A DNA stretch of 22,258 bases. It comes from Gemmatimonadota bacterium. Its GTDB lineage: Bacteria; Gemmatimonadota; Gemmatimonadetes; Gemmatimonadales; Gemmatimonadaceae. How positions within the stretch are numbered: position 1 is the first letter of the stretch; each line of letters begins with the position of its first letter. Both the position numbers and the translations under genes were made by a program. Shown here in pieces: positions 7,416-15,391 of the stretch. The notes below the pieces were generated by a model, which saw nothing but the letters and a program-made list of their open reading frames with translations, searched no databases and was not told the origin of the DNA. Location: NCBI GenBank assembly GCA_947475795.1, contig CANJOX010000009.1:1-22258 (forward strand), in the 5' to 3' direction.

Positions 7416-7525
7416 GAGAAGGCGGGCGCGCGGCAACGGGGAGCCACACACCCTCTCCCGTCCCTACCGGGACAGCCTGCCGGAGGTTTCAGCGCCGTAT
7501 CCCGCCGTGTGGACAACGCGCGCCG

Positions 7526-8218
7526 CTAAGGCCGCCGTGGCACGGCCATTTTCGTGTACGAGGGCGGGACCGCAAACAGCGAAGGATCGAGGCGCTGCGG
7601 CGCGATCTTCACCACCTCGATCGGCACGGAGCCGTCCGCCATGGTGATCCGCAAGGGGAATCCGTCATCGGCCTTCAACATGCGTTGCCACGTCGGGGCC
7701 GCGCCCTGCGCCATCGCGGCCATCGGATTCACGTAGCGGCCCAGTCCCTTCGCGAGGCACAGGTCAATCGTTTGCGCCGCGCTGACCATCTGCACGTGTT
7801 CGCACGAATACCCGGCGATCGTCTCGGTGCGGCCGGTACGCGTGACCTTCACGTCAGCTGGCGGCGCACCCGCCGGCGTCGACGCCATGGCTCCCATCGG
7901 CATCTCCATGTACGCGCGCTGCGCCGCCATCAGGATGAGCAGCGTCCGCTCTGGCGGCGCGATCAGCATCGACATACCGCCCGCCGGCCCGCGCATGTTC
8001 ACCCGCACCGCACCGTTCCGGACGAGGTACTCGACCTCCTGCCCCGGACGCTGCCCCGAGCCCGCCCCCGACGCACCGCGTGGGGGAGCGGCCGACGTCC
8101 GCATGGTCACGATGCCTTCGAATGCCTGCGCCGCCAGCGGGCGCGCCGGCAGGATGGCACTCACGAGGGCCACCAGCACCACCGCCACCGGACGGGGCCC
8201 AACACGCCGAAACGGCAT
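7526..8218 (-). CDS. Exported DUF4412-type protein
   Basis: Secreted or periplasmic protein of 230 residues and unknown biochemical role. It has a signal peptide (PVAVVLVALVSAILPARPLAAQ, cleavage around residues 29-32). The DUF4412-like body follows: FEGIVTMRTS, a run describing a reporter-like strand (EVEYLVRNGAVRVNM), the Met-rich MEMPMGAMAS, TGRTETIAGYSCEHVQM (a hallmark of the family), and C-terminal PLRITMADGSVPIEVVKI...DPSLFAVPPSYTKM. Two cysteines (SCEH and DLCL) could form a disulphide. The ATG at 8218 lies 2 bp after the stop of the upstream PLP-enzyme gene, so the two are almost certainly co-transcribed and perhaps act together outside the cytoplasm. The family is named from memory of its motif. 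Confidence 0.75.
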   Translation of the reverse strand: MPFRRVGPRPVAVVLVALVSAILPARPLAAQAFEGIVTMRTSAAPPRGASGAGSGQRPGQEVEYLVRNGAVRVNMRGPAGGMSMLIAPPERTLLILMAAQRAYMEMPMGAMASTPAGAPPADVKVTRTGRTETIAGYSCEHVQMVSAAQTIDLCLAKGLGRYVNPMAAMAQGAAPTWQRMLKADDGFPLRITMADGSVPIEVVKIAPQRLDPSLFAVPPSYTKMAVPRRP

Positions 8219-8220
8219 CG

Positions 8221-9582
8221 TCAGGCAATCCCGGTGCGGATGGCCTTCAGCACGAGATCGGTAAAGCGGTCAATTTCCGGCAGCGTCGTGTACACGTTCG
8301 GCGTCACGCGGATCCCGCTGAATTCCGGGTGCGTGATCGGTGTCTGTACGATCCGGTGCTGGCTCACCAGCCAGTTGCCGAGCTTCGTCGGATCGAGGCC
8401 GTCCACACTGAAGAAGCCGATCCCGCCGCCCCACGCCGAGTCGAGCGGCGTGTGGATCTTCACGCGCCCCTGCCCCTCGGCGAGCAGCCGCTTGGCCCAG
8501 CGGTCACGCAAATACACGAGACGCGCGAACTTGCGCGACGCGCCGATCGCGCGGTGAAACGCGAGCGAGACCGAGACCGCATTGTGATTGGCGGCCGGAT
8601 GCGTGCCGATCTCCTCGTACTTCCGGATGTCCTTTTCCTGTCCCGGATTGCCCGCCATGAGCGGCCACATCGACGGAATGCGATCCTTGCGCACGTACAG
8701 GAACCCGGTGCCGATCGGAGCCAGCAGCCACTTGTGGAGGCTCGTGCCGTAGTAGTCCACGCCCAGCTCGTCGCGCGTGAACGGGAACTGCGCGAACGCG
8801 TGCGCGCCGTCCACGAACGTGGCCACGTTCTTCGCCCGCGCCATCGCCACCAGCTCCTTCACCGGCAGGATCTGGCCGGTCAGGTTGGTGATGTGCGTGA
8901 TCTCCATCACGCGCGTGCGCGGTGTGATCGCCGCCGCGAACGCGTCGATGATCAGTTGCGGATTGGTGCACGGCACGGGGAAGGACACCTCCTTCACCAC
9001 GATCCCTTCGCGCTGCGCGCGCTGCCGCCACGCGTTGAGCATACGGCCGTAGTTCTGGTTGCTCACCACCACTTCGTCGCCGCGCTTCAGGTCGATGCCG
9101 AAGATCAGCGTCTCCATGGCTTCCGACGCATTGCGTGTGATCGCCATTTCCTCGGTGTCGCAGCCGAACTCCAGTGCGAGTTCGCGCCGCACGACCTCGA
9201 TGCGTGGCTCGAGCGTCTGCCACATTTGGATCACCGGCAGCTCATTCGAGAAGCGCAGGTCGCGCTCGAGCTGCGCCATCACGTGCGAGGGGGCGGGTGA
9301 ACAGCCGCCGTTGTTCAGGTTGATCCACGTGCGATCAAGATCAAACGCGCGCTGGATCGGTTCCCAGAAATCTTCGTCGGCGGCGAACGCCTCGGCCTGC
9401 GCCGCCGTGCCGCGCCACGTCGGCGCATCGGGATCGAACAGCGCGACCCCGCGGCCCTTGGCCACATCCGAGGCATCGATGAGACGGCGGATCGCCTGCG
9501 GCGAGAAGCGCGGGGCGATCGCGGCGAGACTGGGCAGAGCGGTCGCTCCGGCCACGGCGGATACGAAGAGTCGACGGTCCAT
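8221..9582 (-). CDS. Tat-exported class V aminotransferase-fold PLP enzyme (isopenicillin-N epimerase-like)
   Basis: PLP-dependent fold-type I enzyme of 453 residues. Members of this group include isopenicillin-N epimerase-like, cysteine desulfurase-like and kynureninase-like enzymes; the reaction here is unknown. The ATG at 9582 gives DRRLFVSAVAGATALPSLA, a twin-arginine signal with Arg3-Arg4 and a weakly hydrophobic core. Export through Tat would fit a protein that binds its cofactor in the cytoplasm. Active-site features: TRNASEA (149-155) for the PLP phosphate, Asp258 and His261 in VDGAHAF, and SLHKW with Schiff-base Lys284 (281-285). INLNNGGCSPAP (87-98) is the substrate-side motif of the epimerase-like branch. 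No Shine-Dalgarno sequence is visible. The gene follows the TonB receptor by 90 bp in the same direction and is tightly coupled to the DUF4412 gene. Confidence 0.85.
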   Translation of the reverse strand: MDRRLFVSAVAGATALPSLAAIAPRFSPQAIRRLIDASDVAKGRGVALFDPDAPTWRGTAAQAEAFAADEDFWEPIQRAFDLDRTWINLNNGGCSPAPSHVMAQLERDLRFSNELPVIQMWQTLEPRIEVVRRELALEFGCDTEEMAITRNASEAMETLIFGIDLKRGDEVVVSNQNYGRMLNAWRQRAQREGIVVKEVSFPVPCTNPQLIIDAFAAAITPRTRVMEITHITNLTGQILPVKELVAMARAKNVATFVDGAHAFAQFPFTRDELGVDYYGTSLHKWLLAPIGTGFLYVRKDRIPSMWPLMAGNPGQEKDIRKYEEIGTHPAANHNAVSVSLAFHRAIGASRKFARLVYLRDRWAKRLLAEGQGRVKIHTPLDSAWGGGIGFFSVDGLDPTKLGNWLVSQHRIVQTPITHPEFSGIRVTPNVYTTLPEIDRFTDLVLKAIRTGIA

Positions 9583-9655
9583 ACCCGAACATGTGGCCGG
9601 AAACCGCGTTGCGCGAGGGGGCGCCGGCGGGACGGGCAACGGCCGGGCAGGTGCG

Positions 9656-9672
9656 CCCCGCCCCGGGCGGGG
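9656..9672 (-). other. GC hairpin directly after the TonB-receptor stop
   Basis: CCCCGCCC and GGGCGGGG (9656-9663, 9665-9672) form a perfect palindrome around one base; as RNA it would fold with a 6-bp stem and a 5-base loop. It lies immediately after the receptor stop codon and 73 bp before the PLP-enzyme start. There is no U-run on the minus strand, so it is not a standard terminator. It may slow transcription or protect the 3' end, making the PLP/DUF4412 pair less abundant than the receptor. Confidence 0.3.
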
Positions 9673-12369
9673 TCAGAACGTCGAACGCAGCCCGAAGCTC
9701 AGCGTGCGCCCGGCGGTCACCGTGGCATTATCCGGCGCACCGCGCTGCACGTTCAGCAGGTTCTCGCCGCCCACGATGGCCGATAGGTCACGGCGCAGCG
9801 GATACGACGCCGACGCCCGCCAGCGCGTGACGCCCCCATACGGCAGCCAATAGCGGCGCAACTGTGCGCCCCCCACGTCGTAGGCACGCGAGTCGTCTGC
9901 CAGCGCCACGCCGATCGCCGTCCGGTCGTACCCGATCCAGTCGGCCGCCCGCGTGGCCGTCGTGCTCACGCTCCAGCGACGTGCCGTCCACGCGGCCGAC
10001 AGGCTCAGCGTTGACGCCGGCACGTCGAGCATGCGGTCGCCGACCTGCAGCTCGCCCCGGTACCCGCGGGCGGTTTTCGCCACTCGGCTGTCCACCAGCG
10101 ACAAGGCACCGGCCACCTGCAGTGCGCGGCGGCGCATCGTGGCCTGCAGCTCCCAGCCACGGTTGGTGATCGCCCCCACGTTCTGCAACGTGTACGACAA
10201 ACTCCGCACCACGCGGCCGTTCGTGCCGATCCCGCTCTCCATCTGAGCGACGGGCTGGATCAACCCAGTCGCCTCCTGATCGAAGCGGGTGACGTGCAGC
10301 GACAGGCCGTGCTCGAACACGAGGTCGGCACCGGCTTCCACGCCCGTCTGCTCTTCGGGTTGCAAGTCGGTCGTGACGGTACCGCTGCCGCGCCCCATCC
10401 AGGACGTCCCGCGCGCCAGCGCACGCGCCGGCCGGATTCCGGTTCCGAAGGCGCTCCGCAGCTTGAGCACCGCACCACCGTAGTCGCGCACATAGGACGC
10501 CCCGACCATCGGCAGCAGCGCGTGCTGTACCGTTGCCGCCGCCCCGCTCGTGCGCTCGGCGCGCCCGCCGGCCGAGAGGTACCACCGGTCGCGCCACGAG
10601 AGCATCGCCTGCGCCGACACGCCGGTGTTGTTGATCCATGCACGCGTCAGACGCGAGATCGTGGGGGCCGATGTCAGAACCGGCGCCAGCGCACCCGCGC
10701 CGGCGCGGGCGAGAGGCACGGCGACGCTCTGTGACGACACATCACGCGTGAGCGCCTGTTCGGCCGCGAAGGTCACCGCCAGCAGCGTCCCTTCGGCCAC
10801 ATCGAAACGGCCCACGGAGCGGAGGCGCAGCGTCCCCCGGTCGGCGGCGCCCTCGCCCTCACCCAACAGGCTCGTGTTCGCCACCGGCGCCGGCAGCGAA
10901 GCCGACGAGAGGCCCCGCAGCCGATAGCCGTCCACACCGGCGATGAGCGTGTGCGTCCAGTGCAGATCGGGCATCACGGCCACCGTGCCACCCACGGTGT
11001 ACTGCGCCAGGCGCTGGCCGGTGGCGCTGTCGCCGGCGAAAGCACGGAGCGCGGCGGAATCGAGCGGCGGGCGCATGCTGTCGCCGTCGGGACCGGTGAG
11101 CCCGAGACGCGACACACCGACCCCGCTCGCGGCCAGCCCCGGTTGCGCACCCCAGACGGACGGACTGCCGGCACCGACCGTAAAGGCCGGCGCCCCCGCG
11201 CCGGCGAACGCCAACCCAGCGCTCGCGTTCGCGTGTTGCAGCGAGTACCGCGCCGTGCCGGTCAGCACGGCATTCCCACGGATCACGCGCGCGTCGGCGT
11301 CGGCCAGCAGCCGGCGCTCCGACGCTCCCGGCACATACGCCCCCACGGTCCCCACGTTCACGCCGAGTCCCAGACTGCGGCCACCGTTACCACGGCGAAA
11401 CGACATCGCGTGATCCTGCACGAACGCATCGCGCGGGGCGTACGCCGTGGCCGAAAGACCGGCTGCGGTGGAGAGCTGCAGGGCTGGTGCGCCCGTCGGA
11501 CTGCCGTCGTGTCGCGTCAGGATGTTGACCACGCCGCTGATGGCGTCGGCCCCATATAAGGCGGCCCCCTGCGGCCCGCGGATCACTTCCACGCGGTCGA
11601 TGCGCGCGGGATCGAGTTGCGTGACGAGCAACGGATTCGCGACCTCGATCCCGTCGAGATACACCTTCGGGGACGACACACCGAACGAGCTCGCGCCGCG
11701 GATACTGCCATACCGCGCCGACAGCGTCCCCGCACTCGCCGTCCACGTCCACACCCCGGGTACGGCCAGATCCAGCGCCTCGGCCAGCGTCCCCACCCCT
11801 TGGCGCGCCAGCTCGGCCCCGTCAATCACGTCCAGCGCAAACGGCGACCCGCGCTGAGGCGCCCCATCCGGCGAGCCCGTGACCACGACCCGGTCGAGCA
11901 CACTGGCATGCCGTGCCATCAGCGGCACCGCAGCCCCGCTCTGGGCGGTCCCCCCATCGGTGCGCGAGGGGGCCAGTACCACTTGCGACGCCCCCAGCAC
12001 GATTGAACGCAAGGAGGTGCCCGTGAGCAGCGACTCGAGCACCGCCCCGACCGGCACCCGGTCGAGCGCCAGACACACCCGCCGATCGCGGGGGAGCAGG
12101 TCCGCGCTGTACGACAGCTCGATCCCGGCCAGCGCCGCGAGACGGTCCAGTGCATCGCGCACCGGCAGGTCGGGGAGCTGCACCTTCACGATGCGGTCCA
12201 GCGGCGGCGCCCACAGCGACGACCGCTCCGGCAACGCGAGCCGCGCCGCGCACACGGGGTCGGGCGTCGCCGCCGGAGCGGCATGCGCGCGCACGACTGT
12301 GACGGGCGCGATCAAGAGTGCGATCGCGCCCGCCGTCATGCCCCGCCGGCCTACCTGCCACCACGTCAT
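9673..12369 (-). CDS. TonB-dependent outer-membrane receptor with N-terminal STN signalling domain
   Basis: FecA-like transducer of 898 residues, expected in the outer membrane, where it imports a ligand using TonB energy and signals to FecR. Domains in order: signal peptide (about 1-31, ending AHAAPA), STN domain (about 58-135; VKVQLPDLPVRDALDRLAAL then IELSYSADLL), a linker with a TonB-box-like LDRVVVTGS (158-166), plug (about 170-295; VYLDGIEVANP, RIDRVEVIRGPQGAALYGAD, AISGVVNILTR), and a beta barrel to the terminal Phe of GLRSTF. It starts 18 bp after the FecR stop, so the two form an operon. The barrel gives no clue to ligand identity; iron-siderophore or vitamin B12 uptake are only the best-known family roles. 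Signature and length are complete. Confidence 0.9.
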   Translation of the reverse strand: MTWWQVGRRGMTAGAIALLIAPVTVVRAHAAPAATPDPVCAARLALPERSSLWAPPLDRIVKVQLPDLPVRDALDRLAALAGIELSYSADLLPRDRRVCLALDRVPVGAVLESLLTGTSLRSIVLGASQVVLAPSRTDGGTAQSGAAVPLMARHASVLDRVVVTGSPDGAPQRGSPFALDVIDGAELARQGVGTLAEALDLAVPGVWTWTASAGTLSARYGSIRGASSFGVSSPKVYLDGIEVANPLLVTQLDPARIDRVEVIRGPQGAALYGADAISGVVNILTRHDGSPTGAPALQLSTAAGLSATAYAPRDAFVQDHAMSFRRGNGGRSLGLGVNVGTVGAYVPGASERRLLADADARVIRGNAVLTGTARYSLQHANASAGLAFAGAGAPAFTVGAGSPSVWGAQPGLAASGVGVSRLGLTGPDGDSMRPPLDSAALRAFAGDSATGQRLAQYTVGGTVAVMPDLHWTHTLIAGVDGYRLRGLSSASLPAPVANTSLLGEGEGAADRGTLRLRSVGRFDVAEGTLLAVTFAAEQALTRDVSSQSVAVPLARAGAGALAPVLTSAPTISRLTRAWINNTGVSAQAMLSWRDRWYLSAGGRAERTSGAAATVQHALLPMVGASYVRDYGGAVLKLRSAFGTGIRPARALARGTSWMGRGSGTVTTDLQPEEQTGVEAGADLVFEHGLSLHVTRFDQEATGLIQPVAQMESGIGTNGRVVRSLSYTLQNVGAITNRGWELQATMRRRALQVAGALSLVDSRVAKTARGYRGELQVGDRMLDVPASTLSLSAAWTARRWSVSTTATRAADWIGYDRTAIGVALADDSRAYDVGGAQLRRYWLPYGGVTRWRASASYPLRRDLSAIVGGENLLNVQRGAPDNATVTAGRTLSFGLRSTF

Positions 12370-12387
12370 CGTGTCGAGCGCCTCGAA

Positions 12388-13482
12388 TCAGGGAATCCGC
12401 GTCGGTCCTGGTCCCTGCGGCTGAAGAAACACCGTGTCGCCGCGCTGGACCGCGTCCGCTCCAAGCGCCAACGCGATCAACCGCACGACCTGCGCCGATG
12501 AATCGCCGCGGAAGGCGGCGGTCAGCGTGCGTGCGGCGAGGACGGAATCTGTCACCTGTAACTCGAGACCGTACCAGCGGCGGAGATCGGCCTGCACGTC
12601 GGCCAGCGGCGCGTCCCGGTACGCCAGCTCGCCACGGGTCCACGCCATGTCGGCATCCGTCACCGTGCCGCGGGCCACCGTCACCGCACCCGCCTGCAGC
12701 ACCCCGCGGTCTCCAGCCCCCAGCTCCACCGGCGGCGCACTCCCAGCGGCCGAGTCACGCAGCGCAACGATCCCGTGCGTCACCGCGACCGACACCCGTC
12801 CGTCCCGGTCGGTGTTCACCGAGAACGCCGTTCCGATGTCCCGGATCTCCGCGCCACGGGCGTGGATCAGGAAGGGATGCGCACCGTCGTGCTCGATCTC
12901 GAAGTAGGCAGCCCCGTCCAGCGTGACATCGCGGTTGGCCGCGTTGAACCCGGCGGCCACAGTGAGACGGCTCCCCGGCGCAAGAATCACGCGACTGCCA
13001 TCCGGGAGGCGCACGGAATCGCGCTGACCGACCGCCGTGGCAATCACCCGCGATACCGCCGCTGACGGCTGGCCGCGCCACTGCGCGATCCCCACGATCG
13101 CGACCAGCCCGGCCGCGATGGCCACGAGCGGCGTGCGCCACGAACGCGTCACCGGCGCAACAGTGCTACGACTTAAACTGGAAACCGGGCGACTGCCGCC
13201 ACGTGAAACGGTCAACGCCGGTGTCGCCCCAGCTTCCGCCATCCGACGGCGCACGGCCGCCAAGGCCCCCTCGGTATCCACAACCACCCCCGACCGCGCC
13301 TCGGCATGCGCGGCGTGCGCCTTAACAACGGCGGCCAGCGCGGCGTCTTCCGGATGCGTCGCCAGCCACTGCTCCACGGCGCCCGACTCCACGGCGTCGC
13401 TTTCCCCCGCGAGATAGCGGGCAAAGGCGTCCCAGTCGGACCCGGACACAACATCAGCGGAAGGACGGATTTCGTCGGACAT
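12388..13482 (-). CDS. FecR-type anti-sigma factor / sigma regulator with DUF4974-like C-terminus
   Basis: Inner-membrane regulator of 364 residues that would hold the divergent ECF sigma factor and relay the receptor's signal. Its N-terminal cytoplasmic domain (about 15-85) starts WDAFARYLAGESDAVE and contains VEQWLATHPED, typical of the sigma-binding part. One membrane helix lies at 117-135 (TPLVAIAAGLVAIVGIAQW). The periplasmic FecR domain (about 152-245) includes VRLPDGSRVILAPGSRL and GAAYFEIEHDGAHPFLI. It also has DIGTAF (215-220), whose Gly-Thr resembles the site where some FecR-like proteins cut themselves; whether that happens here is not known. The C-terminal DUF4974/STN-like domain (about 286-355) contains LADVQADLRRWYGLELQV. 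The ATG at 13482 is used; an ATG on the opposite strand overlaps it but is not the sigma start. Confidence 0.9.
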   Translation of the reverse strand: MSDEIRPSADVVSGSDWDAFARYLAGESDAVESGAVEQWLATHPEDAALAAVVKAHAAHAEARSGVVVDTEGALAAVRRRMAEAGATPALTVSRGGSRPVSSLSRSTVAPVTRSWRTPLVAIAAGLVAIVGIAQWRGQPSAAVSRVIATAVGQRDSVRLPDGSRVILAPGSRLTVAAGFNAANRDVTLDGAAYFEIEHDGAHPFLIHARGAEIRDIGTAFSVNTDRDGRVSVAVTHGIVALRDSAAGSAPPVELGAGDRGVLQAGAVTVARGTVTDADMAWTRGELAYRDAPLADVQADLRRWYGLELQVTDSVLAARTLTAAFRGDSSAQVVRLIALALGADAVQRGDTVFLQPQGPGPTRIP

Positions 13483-13654
13483 GCCTCGGGAACACGAGAA
13501 GGTGGCGGTACCCTACGTCCCTGATCCGGCGCCGGGATCCGGCGCACGCCAGGCGCCGGGTAGTGTAGTATACGCGGCCAACCGCGCCGACAGGACTCCG
13601 CCGAGTCGGGTCGACCGCCTGCTCACGCACTCATTCGCCCGCCCCACGCCCCTC
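13483..13654. promoter_or_regulatory. Divergent control region between fecR-like and sigma-factor genes
   Basis: 172 bp separate the anti-sigma start (13482, minus) and the sigma GTG start (13655, plus). It holds two copies of GATCCGGCGC at 13523-13532 and 13536-13545 (13-bp period), the palindrome CCGGCGCCGG at 13526-13535, and a further GGCGCC at 13552-13557. Next to these, TAGTAT (13566-13571, plus) and TATACT (13572-13567, minus) are overlapping -10-like boxes. No good -35 is seen for either. An ECF-dependent promoter for the fecR side is expected from the family, but I cannot identify its sequence. Confidence 0.4.
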
Positions 13655-14203
13655 GTGTCCGACGCTGACCTTCTGGACCGCCTCCGCCGCGGCGATCACA
13701 CAGCGTTCGACGCGATCTTCCGCCAGTGGTACGAGCCCGTGGTGCGCTCGGCCAATCGGGTGCTGCACGACCCGGGCGTCGCCGAGGAGCTCGCCCAGGA
13801 CATCTTTTTGGAACTGTGGCGCCGACGCGAGGTGCTCGCGCCCGACAGCAGCGTGGCTGGGTATCTCCTGCAGGCCGTCCGCAACCGGGCCCTCAATCAC
13901 CTGCGGCACCTGCAGGTGCAGAAGAAGTCAGCGGTGTACGTCGAGGCGCTCAGCGAGCCCGCCGAGCCGGCGGACGCCGAGGTGCACGCCGCCGAGCTGC
14001 AGGCCGCCATTCACGAGGCAATCGAAGCCCTCCCGCCGCGTACGCGGGAAGTGTTCCTCATGAGCCGCGAGCGCAACCTCCGCTACGGTGAAATCGCCGA
14101 GCTGCTGGGGGTGTCCGTGAAAGCGGTCGAGGCCAACATGAGCCGGGCACTGCGGCAGCTGCGGGAGCGGCTCGCTCCCTTCCTGCCCCGGGCCGACGAC
14201 TAG
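13655..14203 (+). CDS. ECF RNA polymerase sigma factor (FecI-like)
   Basis: Sigma-70 family factor of 182 residues with only regions 2 and 4, directing RNA polymerase to a small regulon, probably including the divergent anti-sigma/receptor operon. Region 2 is ADLLDRLRRGDHTAFDAIF (4-22) with AEELAQDIFLELWRRR (43-58). Region 4 is ALPPRTREVFLMSRERNL (125-142) with the helix-turn-helix YGEIAELLGVSVKAVEANMS (144-163). GTG at 13655 is preferred because the conserved SDADLLDRL follows at once. The frame stays open upstream to an ATG at 13481, but that stretch is Pro/Arg-rich, runs through the -10-like boxes, and would overlap the fecR-like start. No Shine-Dalgarno sequence is visible at the GTG. Pairing with FecR and an STN receptor makes the assignment firm. 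Confidence 0.88.
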   Translation: MSDADLLDRLRRGDHTAFDAIFRQWYEPVVRSANRVLHDPGVAEELAQDIFLELWRRREVLAPDSSVAGYLLQAVRNRALNHLRHLQVQKKSAVYVEALSEPAEPADAEVHAAELQAAIHEAIEALPPRTREVFLMSRERNLRYGEIAELLGVSVKAVEANMSRALRQLRERLAPFLPRADD

Positions 14204-14308
14204 CGCGTAGGGTTCCGACGGCGTTGTGTGTTACTGCAACGAACGCCCGGGAAATGGCTGCGCGACGGTCGCGAGCTGACACGGGCCGCCCTTCGAGAGG
14301 ATTCCACC

Positions 14309-15217
14309 ATGCGCTCCCGCTTCCGTGCGTTGGCCGCGACGGCCTCGCTGCTCAGTGTCACCGCCTGCAGTCTCGACAGCTCGGCGCCGAGCGCCTTTGA
14401 CTCGGACCTCGCCTTCGCGTCGGCGCCGGCTGGCCTCGATCTCGTGTCGAGCAGCTACGCGCCGTCGGAAAGCAACGGCATGCCGTGGGGCGGCCCCGAA
14501 CGCGGCCGTGGCGGCGGCCCCGGCATGGGCGGCTTCATGGGCGGCGGGCTCGGCGACTCGTTCATTGGCAACGCCCCGCCGGGCCGCGGACCGCACGCGG
14601 GCCCGTTCGCCATCCGGATTGACGACAGCTGCGTCTTTTCGGCGGCCACGGGCGACCTGACCTGCGGCCCCACCACGAAGCAGGGGCTCACCGTCAAGAC
14701 GATTTATACCATCAAGACCACCGCCGGCGTGGCCCAGTCGGCCATCGACACCGGCACCACGAACTCCGTCCGGACACGGACCACCGTGACCGGTACCGCC
14801 ACCCGCAGCCGCGACGGCAGCGTCACCGCCACCGTGAATAACGCGGGCGACCGCACGGTGACGGGGCTCGCCAGCGGCAGCACGCAGCGCACGGTGAACG
14901 GCAACTCGCAGGGCTCCGAAACCGCCCGCGGCACCAACCGCGAAGGCAAGACCTTCTCGTCGGTGCGTACGTCGTCCGACGTCACGAGTGGCCTCGTGAT
15001 CCCGGTCTCGGCCACGTCGCAGACCTATCCGAAGGCCGGCACGGTTACGCGCACCATGAAAGTGGTGATGACGATCGACGGCACGAGCTCCACGAAGGAG
15101 CGGCGCGAAGTGATCACGTACGACGGCACGGCCACGGCGAAGCTCGCCATCACCGAGAACGGCACCACGAAGAACTGCACGGTGGCGCTGCCGCGCGGCC
15201 GCCCCAGCTGCTCCTGA
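14309..15217 (+). CDS. Gly-rich then Thr/Ser-rich putative lipoprotein
   Basis: Surface or periplasmic lipoprotein of 302 residues and unknown function. The ATG at 14309 has GAGAGG 9 nt upstream and opens MRSRFRALAATASLLSVTAC, a lipoprotein signal with Cys20. Residues 40-100 contain a low-complexity Gly/Met/Pro stretch (GGPERGRGGGPGMGGFMGGG at 61-80). The rest is rich in Thr, Ser and Val in strand-like runs (SVRTRTTVTGTATRSRDGSV, RTVTGLASGSTQRTVNG), suggesting a beta-sheet or beta-helix surface protein. Two cysteine pairs, Cys108/Cys119 and Cys290/Cys301 at the very end, could form disulphides. It lies 105 bp after the sigma-factor gene and ends before a strong terminator. Membership in the sigma regulon is possible but not shown. 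Confidence 0.7.
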   Translation: MRSRFRALAATASLLSVTACSLDSSAPSAFDSDLAFASAPAGLDLVSSSYAPSESNGMPWGGPERGRGGGPGMGGFMGGGLGDSFIGNAPPGRGPHAGPFAIRIDDSCVFSAATGDLTCGPTTKQGLTVKTIYTIKTTAGVAQSAIDTGTTNSVRTRTTVTGTATRSRDGSVTATVNNAGDRTVTGLASGSTQRTVNGNSQGSETARGTNREGKTFSSVRTSSDVTSGLVIPVSATSQTYPKAGTVTRTMKVVMTIDGTSSTKERREVITYDGTATAKLAITENGTTKNCTVALPRGRPSCS

Positions 15218-15283
15218 GTGGTTCCCGCATGACGGCAGGACGGGTGAATGGCGCCGGGTCGCGCGACTGACACCCTGCACACA

Positions 15284-15303
15284 CCACCGCGGGAAGGCGG
15301 TGG
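15284..15303 (+). other. Hairpin upstream of the main terminator
   Basis: CCACCGC (15284-15290) pairs perfectly with GCGGTGG (15297-15303) across a 6-base loop. It precedes the larger terminator hairpin by 7 bp and may form a tandem structure with it; there is no U-run of its own. Confidence 0.35.
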
Positions 15304-15310
15304 CGGGACC

Positions 15311-15355
15311 AAGCCCCGGCATTGGATCACACGATCCGGTGCCGGGGCTTTGGTT
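15311..15355 (+). terminator. Strong Rho-independent terminator after the lipoprotein gene
   Basis: AAGCCCCGGC (15311-15320) pairs with GCCGGGGCTT (15341-15350). The inner bases ATTGGATC and GATCCGGT extend the stem, with two G-U pairs in RNA, to 18 bp around the loop ACAC. The run CTTTGGTT follows. The stem is long and stable, and it insulates the downstream toxin-antitoxin promoter from read-through. Confidence 0.75.
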
Positions 15356-15391
15356 ATCCCCGCGGCAAGCGACATGCCGACGCGCATACGC

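Noticed and set aside
7405..7525. Possible riboswitch or structured leader before the small membrane protein
   Set aside because: It has a hairpin (GTCCC-TACC-GGGAC), but I could not match glycine, TPP, guanidine, cobalamin or other riboswitch core motifs.
8080..9300. Long plus-strand open frame opposite the PLP-enzyme gene
   Set aside because: It is Arg/His-rich, matches no family, and lies antisense to a gene with intact PLP motifs; GC-rich genomes give such shadow frames.
9656..9672. GC-rich palindrome as an intrinsic terminator of the receptor gene
   Set aside because: No U-run follows on the minus strand; listed only as a hairpin.
13481..13654. Upstream ATG start for the ECF sigma factor
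   Set aside because: The added 58 residues are Pro/Arg-rich, cross the -10-like boxes and overlap the start of the divergent anti-sigma gene; family similarity begins at the GTG at 13655.
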